This document shows, one piece after another, positions 48,060 through 57,511 of a stretch of DNA of 64,000 nucleotides. Source of the DNA: an uncultured Ruminococcus sp. (lineage in GTDB: Bacteria; Bacillota; Clostridia; Oscillospirales; Ruminococcaceae); NCBI GenBank assembly GCA_946413815.1, contig CAMKMD010000005.1, positions 40,101-104,100 on the forward strand. The letters are read 5' to 3'. A model generated the notes under the pieces. It worked only from the letters and a program-made list of their open reading frames with translations, had not been told where the DNA came from and did not search any database. The position numbers were made by a program, and so were the translations under genes. Positions within the stretch are counted from its first letter, which is position 1. The number at the start of each line of letters is the position of its first letter.

Positions 48060-48290
48060 AACAAAAAAGGCCCCGCCGCCAAAATGGGACGAAGGCTCTC
48101 GTGGTACCACCCAAATTCAGAGGAGCTGTTCCTCCTCCCTCTTTTGTCCGTAACGCTGATCTGCGTCCGGTTTCCCGGATACGCTCAGGGGTAGCACCCG
48201 CCTGCCGTCCGGAAGCTCTCACCTCTCGCCCTCTGCGGACACGCTCCCTCTCTGATAGAACGGCTCAAACGGTCAGTCCCGTCATTGCTT
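48060..48290 (-). promoter_or_regulatory. T-box riboswitch of alaS
   Basis: On the minus strand the T-box consensus GGGTGGTACCACG (about 48099-48113) is followed by a GC-rich hairpin and a run of six T (48063-48068). This is the antiterminator/terminator pair. Upstream is a long structured stem I region. A plausible Ala specifier GCT lies at 48193-48195. Uncharged tRNA-Ala would bind and allow alaS transcription. A specifier loop position is my best guess only. Confidence 0.88.
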
Positions 48291-48297
48291 ATGGTCT

Positions 48298-48326
48298 ATT
48301 ATAGCCTATTTCACAGAAAAAGTCAA
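48298..48326 (-). promoter_or_regulatory. alaS promoter
   Basis: On the minus strand TTGACT (48321-48326), 17 bases, TATAAT (48298-48303), just upstream of the T-box. Confidence 0.85.
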
Positions 48327-48362
48327 GTGTTTTCTGAAAGATTTCCCCTCTGGCCGCTTTTA

Positions 48363-48563
48363 GGTATATCTCTGACAGACCGGTATTGAGGGCGCTGCCC
48401 TCAAACTCCCGCCAAAGGGACGAGTCCCTTTGGAATCCCGCTGCAAAATGCCCCCTCCCCATAAATGGGGAGGAGGCATTTTGAAATGAGAGTCCAGAGA
48501 GGCTATGCCTCTTTGGCAGGGGCGTGGGGGCAGCGCCCCCACCACTGTTCCGTCAGAGGTACC
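48363..48563. repeat. palindrome-rich intergenic element (MITE-like)
   Basis: About 200 bases made almost entirely of five inverted repeats: 48386-48404, 48412-48433, 48445-48482, 48495-48515 and 48524-48542. The outer ends (GGTATATCTCTGAC at left and GTCAGAGGTACC at right) are imperfect terminal inverted repeats. The centre of one stem is AAAATGCCCCCTCCCC with its exact reverse complement. No coding sequence. It lies between the alaS promoter and sigK and could influence sigK expression. Confidence 0.65.
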
Positions 48564-48629
48564 ACAAAAAGGGAATAGTGTTCAAGCAGTCGTGAATACT
48601 ATAGCGTATCTGATAAGGAGGTATGTCCT

Positions 48630-49310
48630 ATGCTGTTACATCTTCTGAGAAAGCTGTTCCTGTTTGCTCTTCACGCCGAAGGCCAGACCTTCCCGAAGCC
48701 ACTTTCCAAGGCTGATGAGGAGGAATGCTTCCGCAGGAAGGCGGAGGGTGACAAATCCGCACGCGACAGGCTTATCGAGCATAATCTCAGGCTTGTTGCT
48801 CATATCGCCAAAAAGTACGCAAAGACACAGCAGGAGAACGATGAGCTCATATCCACAGGTACTATAGGGCTTATAAAGGCGGTGAACACTTTCGACCATA
48901 CCAAGGGCGCAAGGTTTGCAACCTATGCCAGCAGGTGCATCGAGAACGAGATACTTATGGGCTTCCGTGCAGCAAAGCGGTCTGCCGGTGATCTGTATAT
49001 CAACGATCCCGTAGAGACAGACAAGGACGGCAACGCCCTCTCTCTTCTCGACCTTATAGATGACGGGACGGACATACATGAACAGGTCCTTCTCAGCATA
49101 CGCTCCCGGCAGCTGTACAGCGTCATAGAAGATGTGCTTGACAGCCGTGAACTGGAGATCATCGTTTACCGCTACGGGCTCTACAACACTCCCCCGCATA
49201 CACAGAAAGAGACTGCGGAAAAGCTTGGCATCTCCCGCTCTTATGTCTCAAGAATAGAAAAAGGCGCCGTCGCCAGGCTGAAACAGGCCTGCGACAGCGC
49301 CATGCTGTGA
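48630..49310 (+). CDS. sigK: sporulation-type sigma factor, SigK-like
   Basis: A 226-residue sigma factor with the SigK pattern: a hydrophobic N-terminal stretch (MLLHLLRKLFLFALHAEG), then FPKPLSKADEE, LIEHNLRLVAHIAKKY, DELISTGTIGLIKAV, FATYASRCIENEILM and the region 4 LGISRSYVSRIEKGA. SigK drives late mother-cell sporulation genes. The N-terminal stretch resembles the pro-sequence cleaved by SpoIVFB. Whether this organism sporulates is not shown. AAGGAGGT lies upstream. It converges with the phosphoesterase gene, the two stops abutting. Confidence 0.82.
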   Translation: MLLHLLRKLFLFALHAEGQTFPKPLSKADEEECFRRKAEGDKSARDRLIEHNLRLVAHIAKKYAKTQQENDELISTGTIGLIKAVNTFDHTKGARFATYASRCIENEILMGFRAAKRSAGDLYINDPVETDKDGNALSLLDLIDDGTDIHEQVLLSIRSRQLYSVIEDVLDSRELEIIVYRYGLYNTPPHTQKETAEKLGISRSYVSRIEKGAVARLKQACDSAML

Positions 49311-50102
49311 TCAGTATTCATCATCCTCAAGAGACATGAGATAGTCGAAGTCATCATCCGAGAGATCATCGTCTATGTAGAGACGATTCTCCTCGTCGTC
49401 GCGCACTACCTCAAAGCCCTCGTCATTGAGCTTTACAATGGCATTGTAGATAAGGATATGATCGTCATCTATCATGCCTGACCGGTGATAGTGTCCGGAG
49501 AACCAGAAGCTGTAATCAAGCTTCTCCTCTATCATGTCGAAATAGTCGTTGAGGGAATTGGTAGGATATTCCTCCCTGAAGACTGTCTGCTGTATCTTTC
49601 CGGGAAGGGTATGAGTTATGACAACATCAACGCTCCAGCCCGCTGCATCAAGAGTTCTCAGGCCGGCCTCCTTGTCGTTGTCGGATGGCAATTCTGCTTC
49701 CCACCAGCTTCTGCCGGGCACCCTTCTGTCTTTGTCATGGCTCTCTGCGCCGCCGAAGGCGAAGAAAACATAGCCGTCAAGGCTGAAGACGGAGCCGCGC
49801 ATGATGTGTATGATATTTCCGGTAATGAACTGCACCTTTGCTCCGTGCCAGTCCACTATGTCATACTCGTCAAGAAGGTCGAAGTTCTCATGGTTGCCGT
49901 CGATCCACAGTGTTGTCCACGGCTTTTTGTCAAGCCACCTGAGCCAGTAGCGCTCCTCGGAGGAGTTATCCCATATAAGGCCGAAATCTCCGCAGATGAT
50001 TACATAGTCCCTGCGTGTGAGGTCATTGCCTTCCGGGAATTCTTCGGATGTCAGCTTATGTATATCGATATTTCCATGAGTATCGCCGGTTATGTAGATC
50101 AT
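49311..50102 (-). CDS. metallophosphoesterase
   Basis: A 263-residue calcineurin-like phosphoesterase with the di-metal motifs at the N-terminus (TGDTHGN), CGDFG, DGNHEN, then the TH and SGHYHRSGM histidines. The C-terminus is very acidic (DDEENRLYIDDDLSDDDFDYLM). The substrate is unknown. GGAGG lies upstream, 18 bases after the ABC gene stop. Confidence 0.9.
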   Translation of the reverse strand: MIYITGDTHGNIDIHKLTSEEFPEGNDLTRRDYVIICGDFGLIWDNSSEERYWLRWLDKKPWTTLWIDGNHENFDLLDEYDIVDWHGAKVQFITGNIIHIMRGSVFSLDGYVFFAFGGAESHDKDRRVPGRSWWEAELPSDNDKEAGLRTLDAAGWSVDVVITHTLPGKIQQTVFREEYPTNSLNDYFDMIEEKLDYSFWFSGHYHRSGMIDDDHILIYNAIVKLNDEGFEVVRDDEENRLYIDDDLSDDDFDYLMSLEDDEY

Positions 50103-50119
50103 ACCATGCCCTCCTTCCG

Positions 50120-51985
50120 TCAGTCGTCAGCGTCCTCTCCTTCCGTGTAGTCAAAGGAGATATCTTTTTCCTTCTCTGCTGCCTTGCTGAACTGGGTCTC
50201 GTAGAGCTGTGTATACACGCCGCCGAGACCTACGAGCTTTTCGTGAGTGCCACGTTCTGCTATCTCGCCGTCCTTGATGACCAGTATCTCATCGGCTGCA
50301 AGGATGGTGGACAGGCGGTGTGCGATCAGGATGCTTGTTCTTGACTGTATCAGAGGCTCGATGGCCTCCTGTATCTTCTGCTCCGATATAGAATCAAGTG
50401 CAGATGTGGCTTCGTCGAATATCATAAGCGCCGGATCCTTCAGGAGTATCCTTGCGATGGAGATACGCTGCTTCTCTCCGCCGGAAAGCTTGAGTCCCCT
50501 GTTTCCTACCTTGGTATCAAGACCGTCCTCCTGCTTTGATATGAAGTCATAGATGTTAGCCTGTTTGCAGGCATCGATAAGCTCCTCCTCCGTCGCATCC
50601 GGCTTTGCATAAAGAAGGTTGTCACGGATGGTTCCGTTGAAGAGATATGTTTCCTGGCTCACTATACCTATGTTCCTGCGCAGAAATTCAAGGTCGAGCC
50701 TGCGGACATCCACTCCGTCGAAGCGTACCTCGCCGCCGTCTACGTCATAGAGTCTCGGGATGAGGTTTATAAGCGTACTCTTTCCGGAACCGGAGGGGCC
50801 GACTATGGCAAAGCACTTGCCCTTGTCCAGACGGAAGTTGATATCCCTGAGTATCGGACGTTCCGGCTCGTAGCTGAAGCTTACATGGCGGAACTCCACT
50901 TCTCCGGAAACTGAGGAAGGTGTTACGGGGTGAGGCGGGTTCTCTATCTCCACCGGCATATCGTAATACTCGAAGATACGTGTGAACATTGCCATGGAGC
51001 GGATCCAGTCAACCTGTATATTGAGCAGCTGGTTCACAGGGCCGTACATTCTTCCGAGAAGAGCTACAAGCACTGTGATCTCACCGACTGTAAGAGTATC
51101 GTCATACTTCATCATGATGATGCCGCCCACAAGGTATATCAGCATAGGTCCTATGTTGGTGAAGGTGCTGAGTGCCATCCTGAACCAGCGTCCGGCCATG
51201 CTCTCCTTGATGTTCAGGTCTATCATCTTCTTGTTGACCTTCTCATAGCGCTCGAATTCGACCTGTTCCTTGCCGAAGAGCTTTACGAGGAGCTGCCCGC
51301 TGACGGACAGGGTCTCGTTGAGTATACCGTTTATCTCGTCGCTGCATTCCTGCGAATCCTTGGTTATCAGCCAGCGGTTCTTTCCGGCGCTGCGTGTAGG
51401 TATGGCAAAGAGCGGTACGATCACAACGCCTATAAGCGCAAGTATCCAGTTCTGTCTGAACATCATGATCAGAGCAACGATGAGCGTTACCGAATTGGAT
51501 ATGATGCTCGTCAGGGTGCTTGTAATTATCTGCTGCACGCCTGAGATATCGCTTGTCATGCGGGTAATGATATCGCCCTGATTGTTTGAGGTGAAGAACT
51601 TCTGCGGCATACGCTGGAGGTGGCGGAACATGGAATTGCGCATATCATAGGTTATGTGCTGGGCGATCCATGTATTCATATAGCTTTCCAGTATGCCTAT
51701 CAGGTTTGCTCCGAGAGTTACCACAAAGGAAAGGACTATGTATTTCACAAGGGCATTCATGCTGCGTGCTATGAGGCCCTCATCGATTATCTTTCCTGTC
51801 AGCACCGACGGGAGAAGAGTCAGTATCGCAGAGCAGAGTATCGCCGCGAGAACAATGAGCATCTGCTTCCAGTAAGGTCTGAGATAGGAGAATATCCTTT
51901 GTATGAGTTCTTTTGTCACTTTAGGTTTGTTCTGTTTCTCTTCCTCTGAAAGAAAGCCGGGGCCGAATCTTCCTCCGGGCGGCAT
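50120..51985 (-). CDS. ABC exporter (fused permease and ATPase)
   Basis: A 621-residue half-transporter: six membrane segments (about 40-330) then an ATPase domain with Walker A GPSGSGKST, signature LSGGEKQR, Walker B LMIFDEATSALD and the H-loop AHRLST. The style matches multidrug or lipid exporters of the MsbA/LmrA type. I chose ATG at 51985; a GTG three codons earlier lies inside the ribosome site AAAGGTG. No partner half-transporter is adjacent, so it is probably a homodimer. Confidence 0.92.
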   Translation of the reverse strand: MPPGGRFGPGFLSEEEKQNKPKVTKELIQRIFSYLRPYWKQMLIVLAAILCSAILTLLPSVLTGKIIDEGLIARSMNALVKYIVLSFVVTLGANLIGILESYMNTWIAQHITYDMRNSMFRHLQRMPQKFFTSNNQGDIITRMTSDISGVQQIITSTLTSIISNSVTLIVALIMMFRQNWILALIGVVIVPLFAIPTRSAGKNRWLITKDSQECSDEINGILNETLSVSGQLLVKLFGKEQVEFERYEKVNKKMIDLNIKESMAGRWFRMALSTFTNIGPMLIYLVGGIIMMKYDDTLTVGEITVLVALLGRMYGPVNQLLNIQVDWIRSMAMFTRIFEYYDMPVEIENPPHPVTPSSVSGEVEFRHVSFSYEPERPILRDINFRLDKGKCFAIVGPSGSGKSTLINLIPRLYDVDGGEVRFDGVDVRRLDLEFLRRNIGIVSQETYLFNGTIRDNLLYAKPDATEEELIDACKQANIYDFISKQEDGLDTKVGNRGLKLSGGEKQRISIARILLKDPALMIFDEATSALDSISEQKIQEAIEPLIQSRTSILIAHRLSTILAADEILVIKDGEIAERGTHEKLVGLGGVYTQLYETQFSKAAEKEKDISFDYTEGEDADD

Positions 51986-52012
51986 GGCAGTCACACCTTT
52001 CTATTCTTATTT

Positions 52013-52471
52013 TCAGCGCCTGCAAGAGAGCTTCACCAGCGGCACCCATTCATCCTCGGTCATTGTCTCGCCGGTAGGCTCAAAGCCGTGGCGGCGGTAG
52101 AATGCGATCCCGCGGGTATTGTATTCAAGGGCCCACAGCCAGGTACAGCCGAGGTCATTTACGGCGTACTCCAGAAGAGCCGCACCGATGCCTCCGCTCT
52201 GGAACTGCGGCTCCACATAGAGCTTCACTATCTCGTCTCCGCTGACCATTATCATACCCTTCACTACACCGTCGTCATACACATAGGTGCCTTCAAGCCC
52301 GGGAGTGCCCTCTGCATAGTCCATGGCAGTATCCACAACGTTCAGCTCACCGAAATAGAAGCTGTCATTGCGGAAGAAGGGATAGAAGTTTATTCTGTAG
52401 TTGATGACGATCATCTCTGCGATGCGGGAGGCATCAGCAGGAACCGCCCTTCTGATATTTTCCATTTTCAT
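52013..52471 (-). CDS. GNAT family N-acetyltransferase
   Basis: A 152-residue acetyltransferase with the acetyl-CoA motif (VEPQFQSGGIGAALLEYA), a YNTRGIAFYRRHGFEPTGE ending, and a typical GNAT start (IRRAVPADASRIAEMI). Substrate unknown. It is 27 bases upstream of the ABC exporter in the same direction. Confidence 0.88.
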   Translation of the reverse strand: MKMENIRRAVPADASRIAEMIVINYRINFYPFFRNDSFYFGELNVVDTAMDYAEGTPGLEGTYVYDDGVVKGMIMVSGDEIVKLYVEPQFQSGGIGAALLEYAVNDLGCTWLWALEYNTRGIAFYRRHGFEPTGETMTEDEWVPLVKLSCRR

Positions 52472-52590
52472 ATCATCCTGTCACGTCGTATTTCTAATTT
52501 GATTATATCACTTTTTGTAAATAATGTCAATAAAAACGTGTATAACAAAAAGAACTGATCCCCGGCAGAGATCAGTCCTTTTCGTTAGCA

Positions 52591-53571
52591 TTATGAGAAA
52601 TGGTTCTGGGAGCCGTCGCCCCAGAAGCTGTAGTAGCCGTGGCTGAATGCTGAAGGATCGCTGAAATAGAGATCAACGGCATCCTTTACGCTCTGGCTTA
52701 CATAGCAGGAGTATGTTCCGAGATATACATACGAAGATGATCCGGTAAACTGATAAGGCTGTGTGAGTACTCCGACGATACTATCGGGGTAAAGCGGGCT
52801 GTAGACACGGTTCATGATGACCTCTACTACCTTTGCCTTATCGTATGTACTGATCCAGTCACATCCGGCTTCGTGTGCAACTGCGTTACACAGGACTATA
52901 TAATCGGAATCCGAAAGGCCTGTATTCACAGGCTGTGTATAGCTCTCTGTAACGGTCTCGGCAGCGGGCTCTGTATATGCTTCCTCATATACTGTCTCGC
53001 TGAAAGACTCTGTAAGAGCCTCGGTAGCATCGATCACAGGCTCACCGGGAGCTTCGATCTGCGGTGCTTCCTCAGCGGGTGCAGCAGGTGCTGCGGTCTC
53101 TGCTTCTGTAGCGGGTGCCTCTGTGGCAGCTGCTGCAGTTGCATCAGTGGGAGCTGCTGTAAGCTCCTCGGTCGGTGCCTCAGTGGGAGTTGTGGTCTCC
53201 TCTTCTGTGGACGCCTCAGTATTGGGGGCTGTTGTTTCAGCCTCGGTGGTTTCTGCGGTCTCTGTGACAGCCTCGGTAGCTGCTGCCGTTGCAGCAACGC
53301 CGTAATTTTCAAATTCTGCGGGTGACTCGTTAACAGTGGCTGCCAAACGTACAGTGTTTTTTGCTTCGCCGGTAGTGGTTGCAGTGCTTCTGATAGAAGT
53401 TAATGCAGCAATTTTTGCAGATACGTTGTCTTTGACATCGTATACTTCAACACACTCTCTCGGACCTGCCTTGCCGACAACGGGGGAAGATGTGTAAGTA
53501 ACAAATACTCCTCCGGCCAGTATTGCGGCTGCACTTCCGATAGCGATCGCTGCAGTCTTAGCTTTTCTCAT
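52591..53571 (-). CDS. secreted SleB-type cell wall hydrolase
   Basis: A 326-residue protein with an N-terminal membrane/signal segment (about 6-24), a long Ala/Thr/Glu/Pro-rich spacer (about 80-215) and a C-terminal cell-wall hydrolase (SleB/Hydrolase_2) domain: DYIVLCNAVAHEAG with the catalytic-type Glu, VVEVIMNRV and YQFTG. It likely cuts peptidoglycan glycan strands. I chose ATG at 53571 with AGGAAAGGA upstream. The spacer is low-complexity and repetitive. Confidence 0.85.
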   Translation of the reverse strand: MRKAKTAAIAIGSAAAILAGGVFVTYTSSPVVGKAGPRECVEVYDVKDNVSAKIAALTSIRSTATTTGEAKNTVRLAATVNESPAEFENYGVAATAAATEAVTETAETTEAETTAPNTEASTEEETTTPTEAPTEELTAAPTDATAAAATEAPATEAETAAPAAPAEEAPQIEAPGEPVIDATEALTESFSETVYEEAYTEPAAETVTESYTQPVNTGLSDSDYIVLCNAVAHEAGCDWISTYDKAKVVEVIMNRVYSPLYPDSIVGVLTQPYQFTGSSSYVYLGTYSCYVSQSVKDAVDLYFSDPSAFSHGYYSFWGDGSQNHFS

Positions 53572-54094
53572 CAACTCAATCCTTTCCTCGAAAAGCGTTC
53601 GTAAAATACTGTCCTCGTCAGGACAATATGTATCATAACACATTTGCCTGAAAATAGCAATATTTTTCAGACCGATTCCATTTTTGGAACAAAAAAGAAA
53701 GTCGATTAAAGTTGACTATGGTGAAAATGCCACATATTATATTGCCGAAATATGAACGCTATTTGCACTGAATATGAACAATTCAAAAGAAAATACAACT
53801 AAAAGTTACACAGGGGTTACAAAATCTACTTATTTATTACTTTACAATCTGTATAACAAAGGATTTTGATAACGGTAATACGTTGCAGCCAAAATCGCCC
53901 TTCGTCTCATTTGCCTATGTACCGTTTCATCCTTTTACAAGTTGTATTCACTAAAAGTGCAACACTTGTATTCATACTGTAACTATTTATTTCAGCCGCT
54001 CTTTTCAACGCAATATTTTATTCGTCATTTTTGATAAAGACTAAATGCTGTGTCCGTAGTGCCTCCGAGGCAGCTCCCGTGAGCATAAAACGCA
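53572..54094. other. 523-bp AT-rich intergenic region, no gene seen
   Basis: No open frame with a ribosome site was found. The word TTGTATTCA occurs twice around 53940-53975 with CACTAAAAGTG between, forming a small dyad. A second small dyad, TGCCTCCGAGGCA, lies at about 54060-54072 near the end of the GGDEF gene. The part next to 53571 should hold the hydrolase promoter, but no strong consensus was seen. Confidence 0.5.
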
Positions 54095-55876
54095 TCAGAT
54101 AAAGAACCTCTTACGCAGTAGGGAGGCGATCAGTCTGCCCATTACAGCAAGGTAGTTCGTATCGGATACCGACCATTTCTTAAAGCGGCCGATATAACAG
54201 AATGATATCATACCCTTGATGATGCTGTCCTCTGTAACGATATACTGGACTGCACCGCCGATATTCTCGGAGGAGAGCTGTGCAAATGCCGTATCATCAC
54301 GCCCCTCAAGCTCGTTGACGTTGTCAATCACGAATATGCCGTCACCGGAGAAACGCTCCCTGTAGCTGTTTTCAAGGAAATATGCGGCATTTCTCGATGC
54401 GGCGTTGCCGCAGGACAATATCAGATTCATGTCATTGCCCGCAAATACACATATATCGTCGATAGCAAACTGTGAGCGTATCTGCTCGAGAAGTACGGAG
54501 ATATCAGGCAGCTTTCCCATGACGATGTTCTCCACAAGGTCGGAGGTAAAGGCAAGCTTCTCCGTCGTATCCTTTTTGCTGCTCAGAAAAGCTATCCTGT
54601 TCTCTATATCCTTCTCTACCGGTCCGTGCTTTTCTATATCGTATATGACATACCTGTTGCGGCCCTTCTGCTGTGCAATGTAGAGCGCCTTGTCTGCCTG
54701 CATGAAAAGCTCATCGTAGTCGCTGCTGTCGGCGGGGTAGGTAGATACACCCATGGAACAGGTAAGGGTGAAGTTTTCAAAGCGGTCCGCAAATGCGGCC
54801 TCAGTATTAGTCCGTATCGCCCTCAGCACTGCACGCAGCTCCGTCTCGTCTGCCGCACCCTCCAGTACTATAAGGAAGCCGCCGCCGCTTATCCTGCCGG
54901 CGAAACCTCTCTCCCCTATTTCAGCCTTGACTATTGAGGCTATAGTGAATAATACTTCATCTCCGAAGAGATGACCGTAGCTGCTGTTTATCTCGGTGAA
55001 ATTGTCGATGTCCAGTATGATAAGATTGACGTTATACGGCGGTTTATCGGCAAGTATATCCATCGCGATCGCCGTTACCGCATTCTTGTTGAGAAGTCCG
55101 GAAATTGAATCTTTATTCGCTTCGAGCGCAAGGTTCACGTCCTTCGTCCTGTGCCTTGAGGATACTACCGATATAAGGCCTATTACCCTTCTCTCCGTCG
55201 GGCTGTCAAAGCGTGTCAGCCCGCGGAAGAGGCACTGCTCTCTCGTTTTGCCGAAGGTCAGTATGGAGGTCTCGAGCTCATGGTCGAAACGGTATGTACC
55301 CCCTCTGATATCGGCGCACAGGTGCTCAAAGGTATCCATATTGCGGGAAAGGACACAGCCCTCACTTACGCCTCTTTCCTGCCATGTATCAAGAGGCTCG
55401 TCCACAAGGACTACCTCCCGGCAGCCGTCAAACATGAATATGCGGATATGTTTTGTATCAAAGCGGTAGTCGAAGGCAAGGTCGCTTGTCAGGCTGAGGA
55501 AACAGCTGAGGTCGGAGAGCTTTCTCTCGCTTGCCGCAGACAGACCCGCAAGGGAGATAATGTCGCTGAATACGATGCTGTAAAGACGTTCACTGTTTCT
55601 CTCGCCCGCTGTACGCACCGCAGCAAGCACCCATCTGAGCTCGCCGCTTAATCCTTTCATGCGTATCACCGTTCTGCGCACCTCACCGGGAGCGGCTGAA
55701 TTTACCGCTTCCTCTATGCGTTCATAATCGCTGTCATCTATGGTACGGCGGATAGAGTATATCACATCGTTGCCGAAATAACGGAAAAATGTCTCATCTG
55801 CGCTCTGAGTGTGGAAGCTGCTGTCTATGACAACCCTGCCGAGCCTGTGGACATCAGATGAAAGAGTAGTATCCAT
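54095..55876 (-). CDS. degenerate GGDEF protein with PAS and C-terminal sensor
   Basis: A 593-residue soluble protein. The first 245 residues look like two PAS-type sensor regions, followed by a GGDEF domain (about 255-415) and a GAF-like C-terminal region. The GGDEF signature reads SGGGF (about residue 330), so diguanylate cyclase activity is unlikely, although KDSISGLLNK and ALYIAQQKGRN family marks remain. It could bind c-di-GMP or GTP as a receptor. GGAGG lies upstream of the ATG. Confidence 0.85.
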   Translation of the reverse strand: MDTTLSSDVHRLGRVVIDSSFHTQSADETFFRYFGNDVIYSIRRTIDDSDYERIEEAVNSAAPGEVRRTVIRMKGLSGELRWVLAAVRTAGERNSERLYSIVFSDIISLAGLSAASERKLSDLSCFLSLTSDLAFDYRFDTKHIRIFMFDGCREVVLVDEPLDTWQERGVSEGCVLSRNMDTFEHLCADIRGGTYRFDHELETSILTFGKTREQCLFRGLTRFDSPTERRVIGLISVVSSRHRTKDVNLALEANKDSISGLLNKNAVTAIAMDILADKPPYNVNLIILDIDNFTEINSSYGHLFGDEVLFTIASIVKAEIGERGFAGRISGGGFLIVLEGAADETELRAVLRAIRTNTEAAFADRFENFTLTCSMGVSTYPADSSDYDELFMQADKALYIAQQKGRNRYVIYDIEKHGPVEKDIENRIAFLSSKKDTTEKLAFTSDLVENIVMGKLPDISVLLEQIRSQFAIDDICVFAGNDMNLILSCGNAASRNAAYFLENSYRERFSGDGIFVIDNVNELEGRDDTAFAQLSSENIGGAVQYIVTEDSIIKGMISFCYIGRFKKWSVSDTNYLAVMGRLIASLLRKRFFI

Positions 55877-56134
55877 TGCCGACCTCCTTTATATATATAA
55901 TAGTATTATACCATGACACGGATGGAAGGTCAAGAAAAACACCTTCTCAAACTGTCTTCGCCGTATATACGAAATATCATTTACCTATTTATCGCAGAAG
56001 CTTTATACTATTATAATATATAAAGGGCTTGCAGTCTCTTGTTAACAGTATGTTAACAATTATTTCTCCTCGCGGTCACAATTATGAGTTATAATTTAAT
56101 CAGTTATTCGTCAATGATATAAGGGAGTTTTTGT

Positions 56135-57388
56135 ATGGACAAAAAGGAGATCAACCGTTACATATTCATCTCGATGCTGGCAATAATTGTCTGCTTCATC
56201 GTAAAACACTTCGAACTCTTCGGAAATCTTTTCGGGATACTGCTCAATGCTGTATATCCCCTTATCCTCGGCGGTGCCATCGCTTATGTATTCAACATAG
56301 TGCTCGCATGGTTCGAGAGGCATTTCTTCCCGAAAACAAAAGAAGGCATCATCGGATACATACGAAGACCGCTGTGCCTCCTGTTCTCGTTCATAGTAGT
56401 TATCGCTATCATCATACTCATATTGAAGATAGTTATACCGGAGATAATCGCAGCTCTTGCACTTATCACCTCAAAAGTGCCGCCGCTGTTCAATCAGGCA
56501 ACAGACTACCTGCTTCTGAAGCTGCAGGAATACCCTGATATTCAGGTGGAAGCTCAAAACCTCCTTGATCAGTTCGACATCACGAGCATAAACTGGGAAT
56601 CCATCATCAATAAGGTAGTGAACGTTCTCAAGACCGGTGCTCTTGGCATCATAAAATCATCCGTGGGCATCATCAGTACGGTGACGGGAGCTATAACCAC
56701 ATTCGTCGTTGCGGTGATATTCTCTATATACATACTTCTCCGCAAGGATAAGCTCCTTACTGATACAAAGCGTATGCTCAGCGCTTACGCAAGCGATAAG
56801 ACCAACAACAGACTGCGCAAGTTCTTTTCTACTGCTCATGACACCTTCCAGAGCTTCTTCATCGGACAGTTTGTGGAGGCCATCATACTCGGCTCCCTCT
56901 GCTTCATCGGTATGTCAATAATGAAGCTGCCATACGCCGGAATGAGCGGCGTACTCGTAGGCGTGACCGCTCTTATCCCGATAGTCGGCGCATTCATCGG
57001 CGCAGGAGTGAGCGCATTCATCATAGCTACAGAGAACCCCATGCAGGCTCTTATATTCATCATCTTCCTCGTTATACTCCAGCAGCTCGAGGGAAATATC
57101 ATCTACCCCAAGGTGGTTGGCGAATCTGTCGGACTGCCGGGTATATGGGTCCTTGCCGCTGTAACAGTCGGCGGCGGACTTTACGGTATCATCGGTATGC
57201 TTCTCGGTGTGCCGCTGGCAGCCACCATATACAAGCTGCTCTTCGATACCCTTGAAGCAAAGGAGAAATCCCTCGGAACAGCTGTGACCGAAGCTGCTCC
57301 GGCAAAGAAGAAAAGCGCTCCCGCAAAGGCTCCGAAGGAAAAGAAGCCTGCGCCTGCCCGCAAAACATCCAGGGGCAAAAAGAAATAA
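56135..57388 (+). CDS. AI-2E family (UPF0118) transporter
   Basis: A 417-residue membrane protein with about eight segments and the family pattern: N-terminal pair, a long middle soluble loop, then GQFVEAIILGSLCFIGM, LVGVTALIPIVGAFIGAG and QQLEGNIIYPKVVGESVGL. Members have been linked to AI-2 or lipid export and sodium/proton exchange, so the substrate is open. The last 45 residues are a Lys/Ala/Pro-rich tail, probably cytoplasmic. GGGAG lies upstream. Confidence 0.9.
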   Translation: MDKKEINRYIFISMLAIIVCFIVKHFELFGNLFGILLNAVYPLILGGAIAYVFNIVLAWFERHFFPKTKEGIIGYIRRPLCLLFSFIVVIAIIILILKIVIPEIIAALALITSKVPPLFNQATDYLLLKLQEYPDIQVEAQNLLDQFDITSINWESIINKVVNVLKTGALGIIKSSVGIISTVTGAITTFVVAVIFSIYILLRKDKLLTDTKRMLSAYASDKTNNRLRKFFSTAHDTFQSFFIGQFVEAIILGSLCFIGMSIMKLPYAGMSGVLVGVTALIPIVGAFIGAGVSAFIIATENPMQALIFIIFLVILQQLEGNIIYPKVVGESVGLPGIWVLAAVTVGGGLYGIIGMLLGVPLAATIYKLLFDTLEAKEKSLGTAVTEAAPAKKKSAPAKAPKEKKPAPARKTSRGKKK

Positions 57389-57511
57389 GCAATCCCGTTT
57401 CTCATTAACGCACAGCATTTCCGTACAGGGTATGGAAATGCTGTGTTTTTTATTGACAAAGCTGCGGTGAAGATATATAATTAAAGTAAGATAGAAACAG
57501 CGAGGTTTGAT

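Noticed and set aside
48010..48222. In-frame N-terminal extension of alaS by 71 codons
   Set aside because: The region is the T-box leader, the extension has no ribosome site, and AlaRS homology begins at MQWTGLND.
53030..53320. Open frames on the plus strand rich in Ser/Val/Cys/Gly
   Set aside because: They are antisense to the Ala/Thr/Glu spacer of the cell wall hydrolase.
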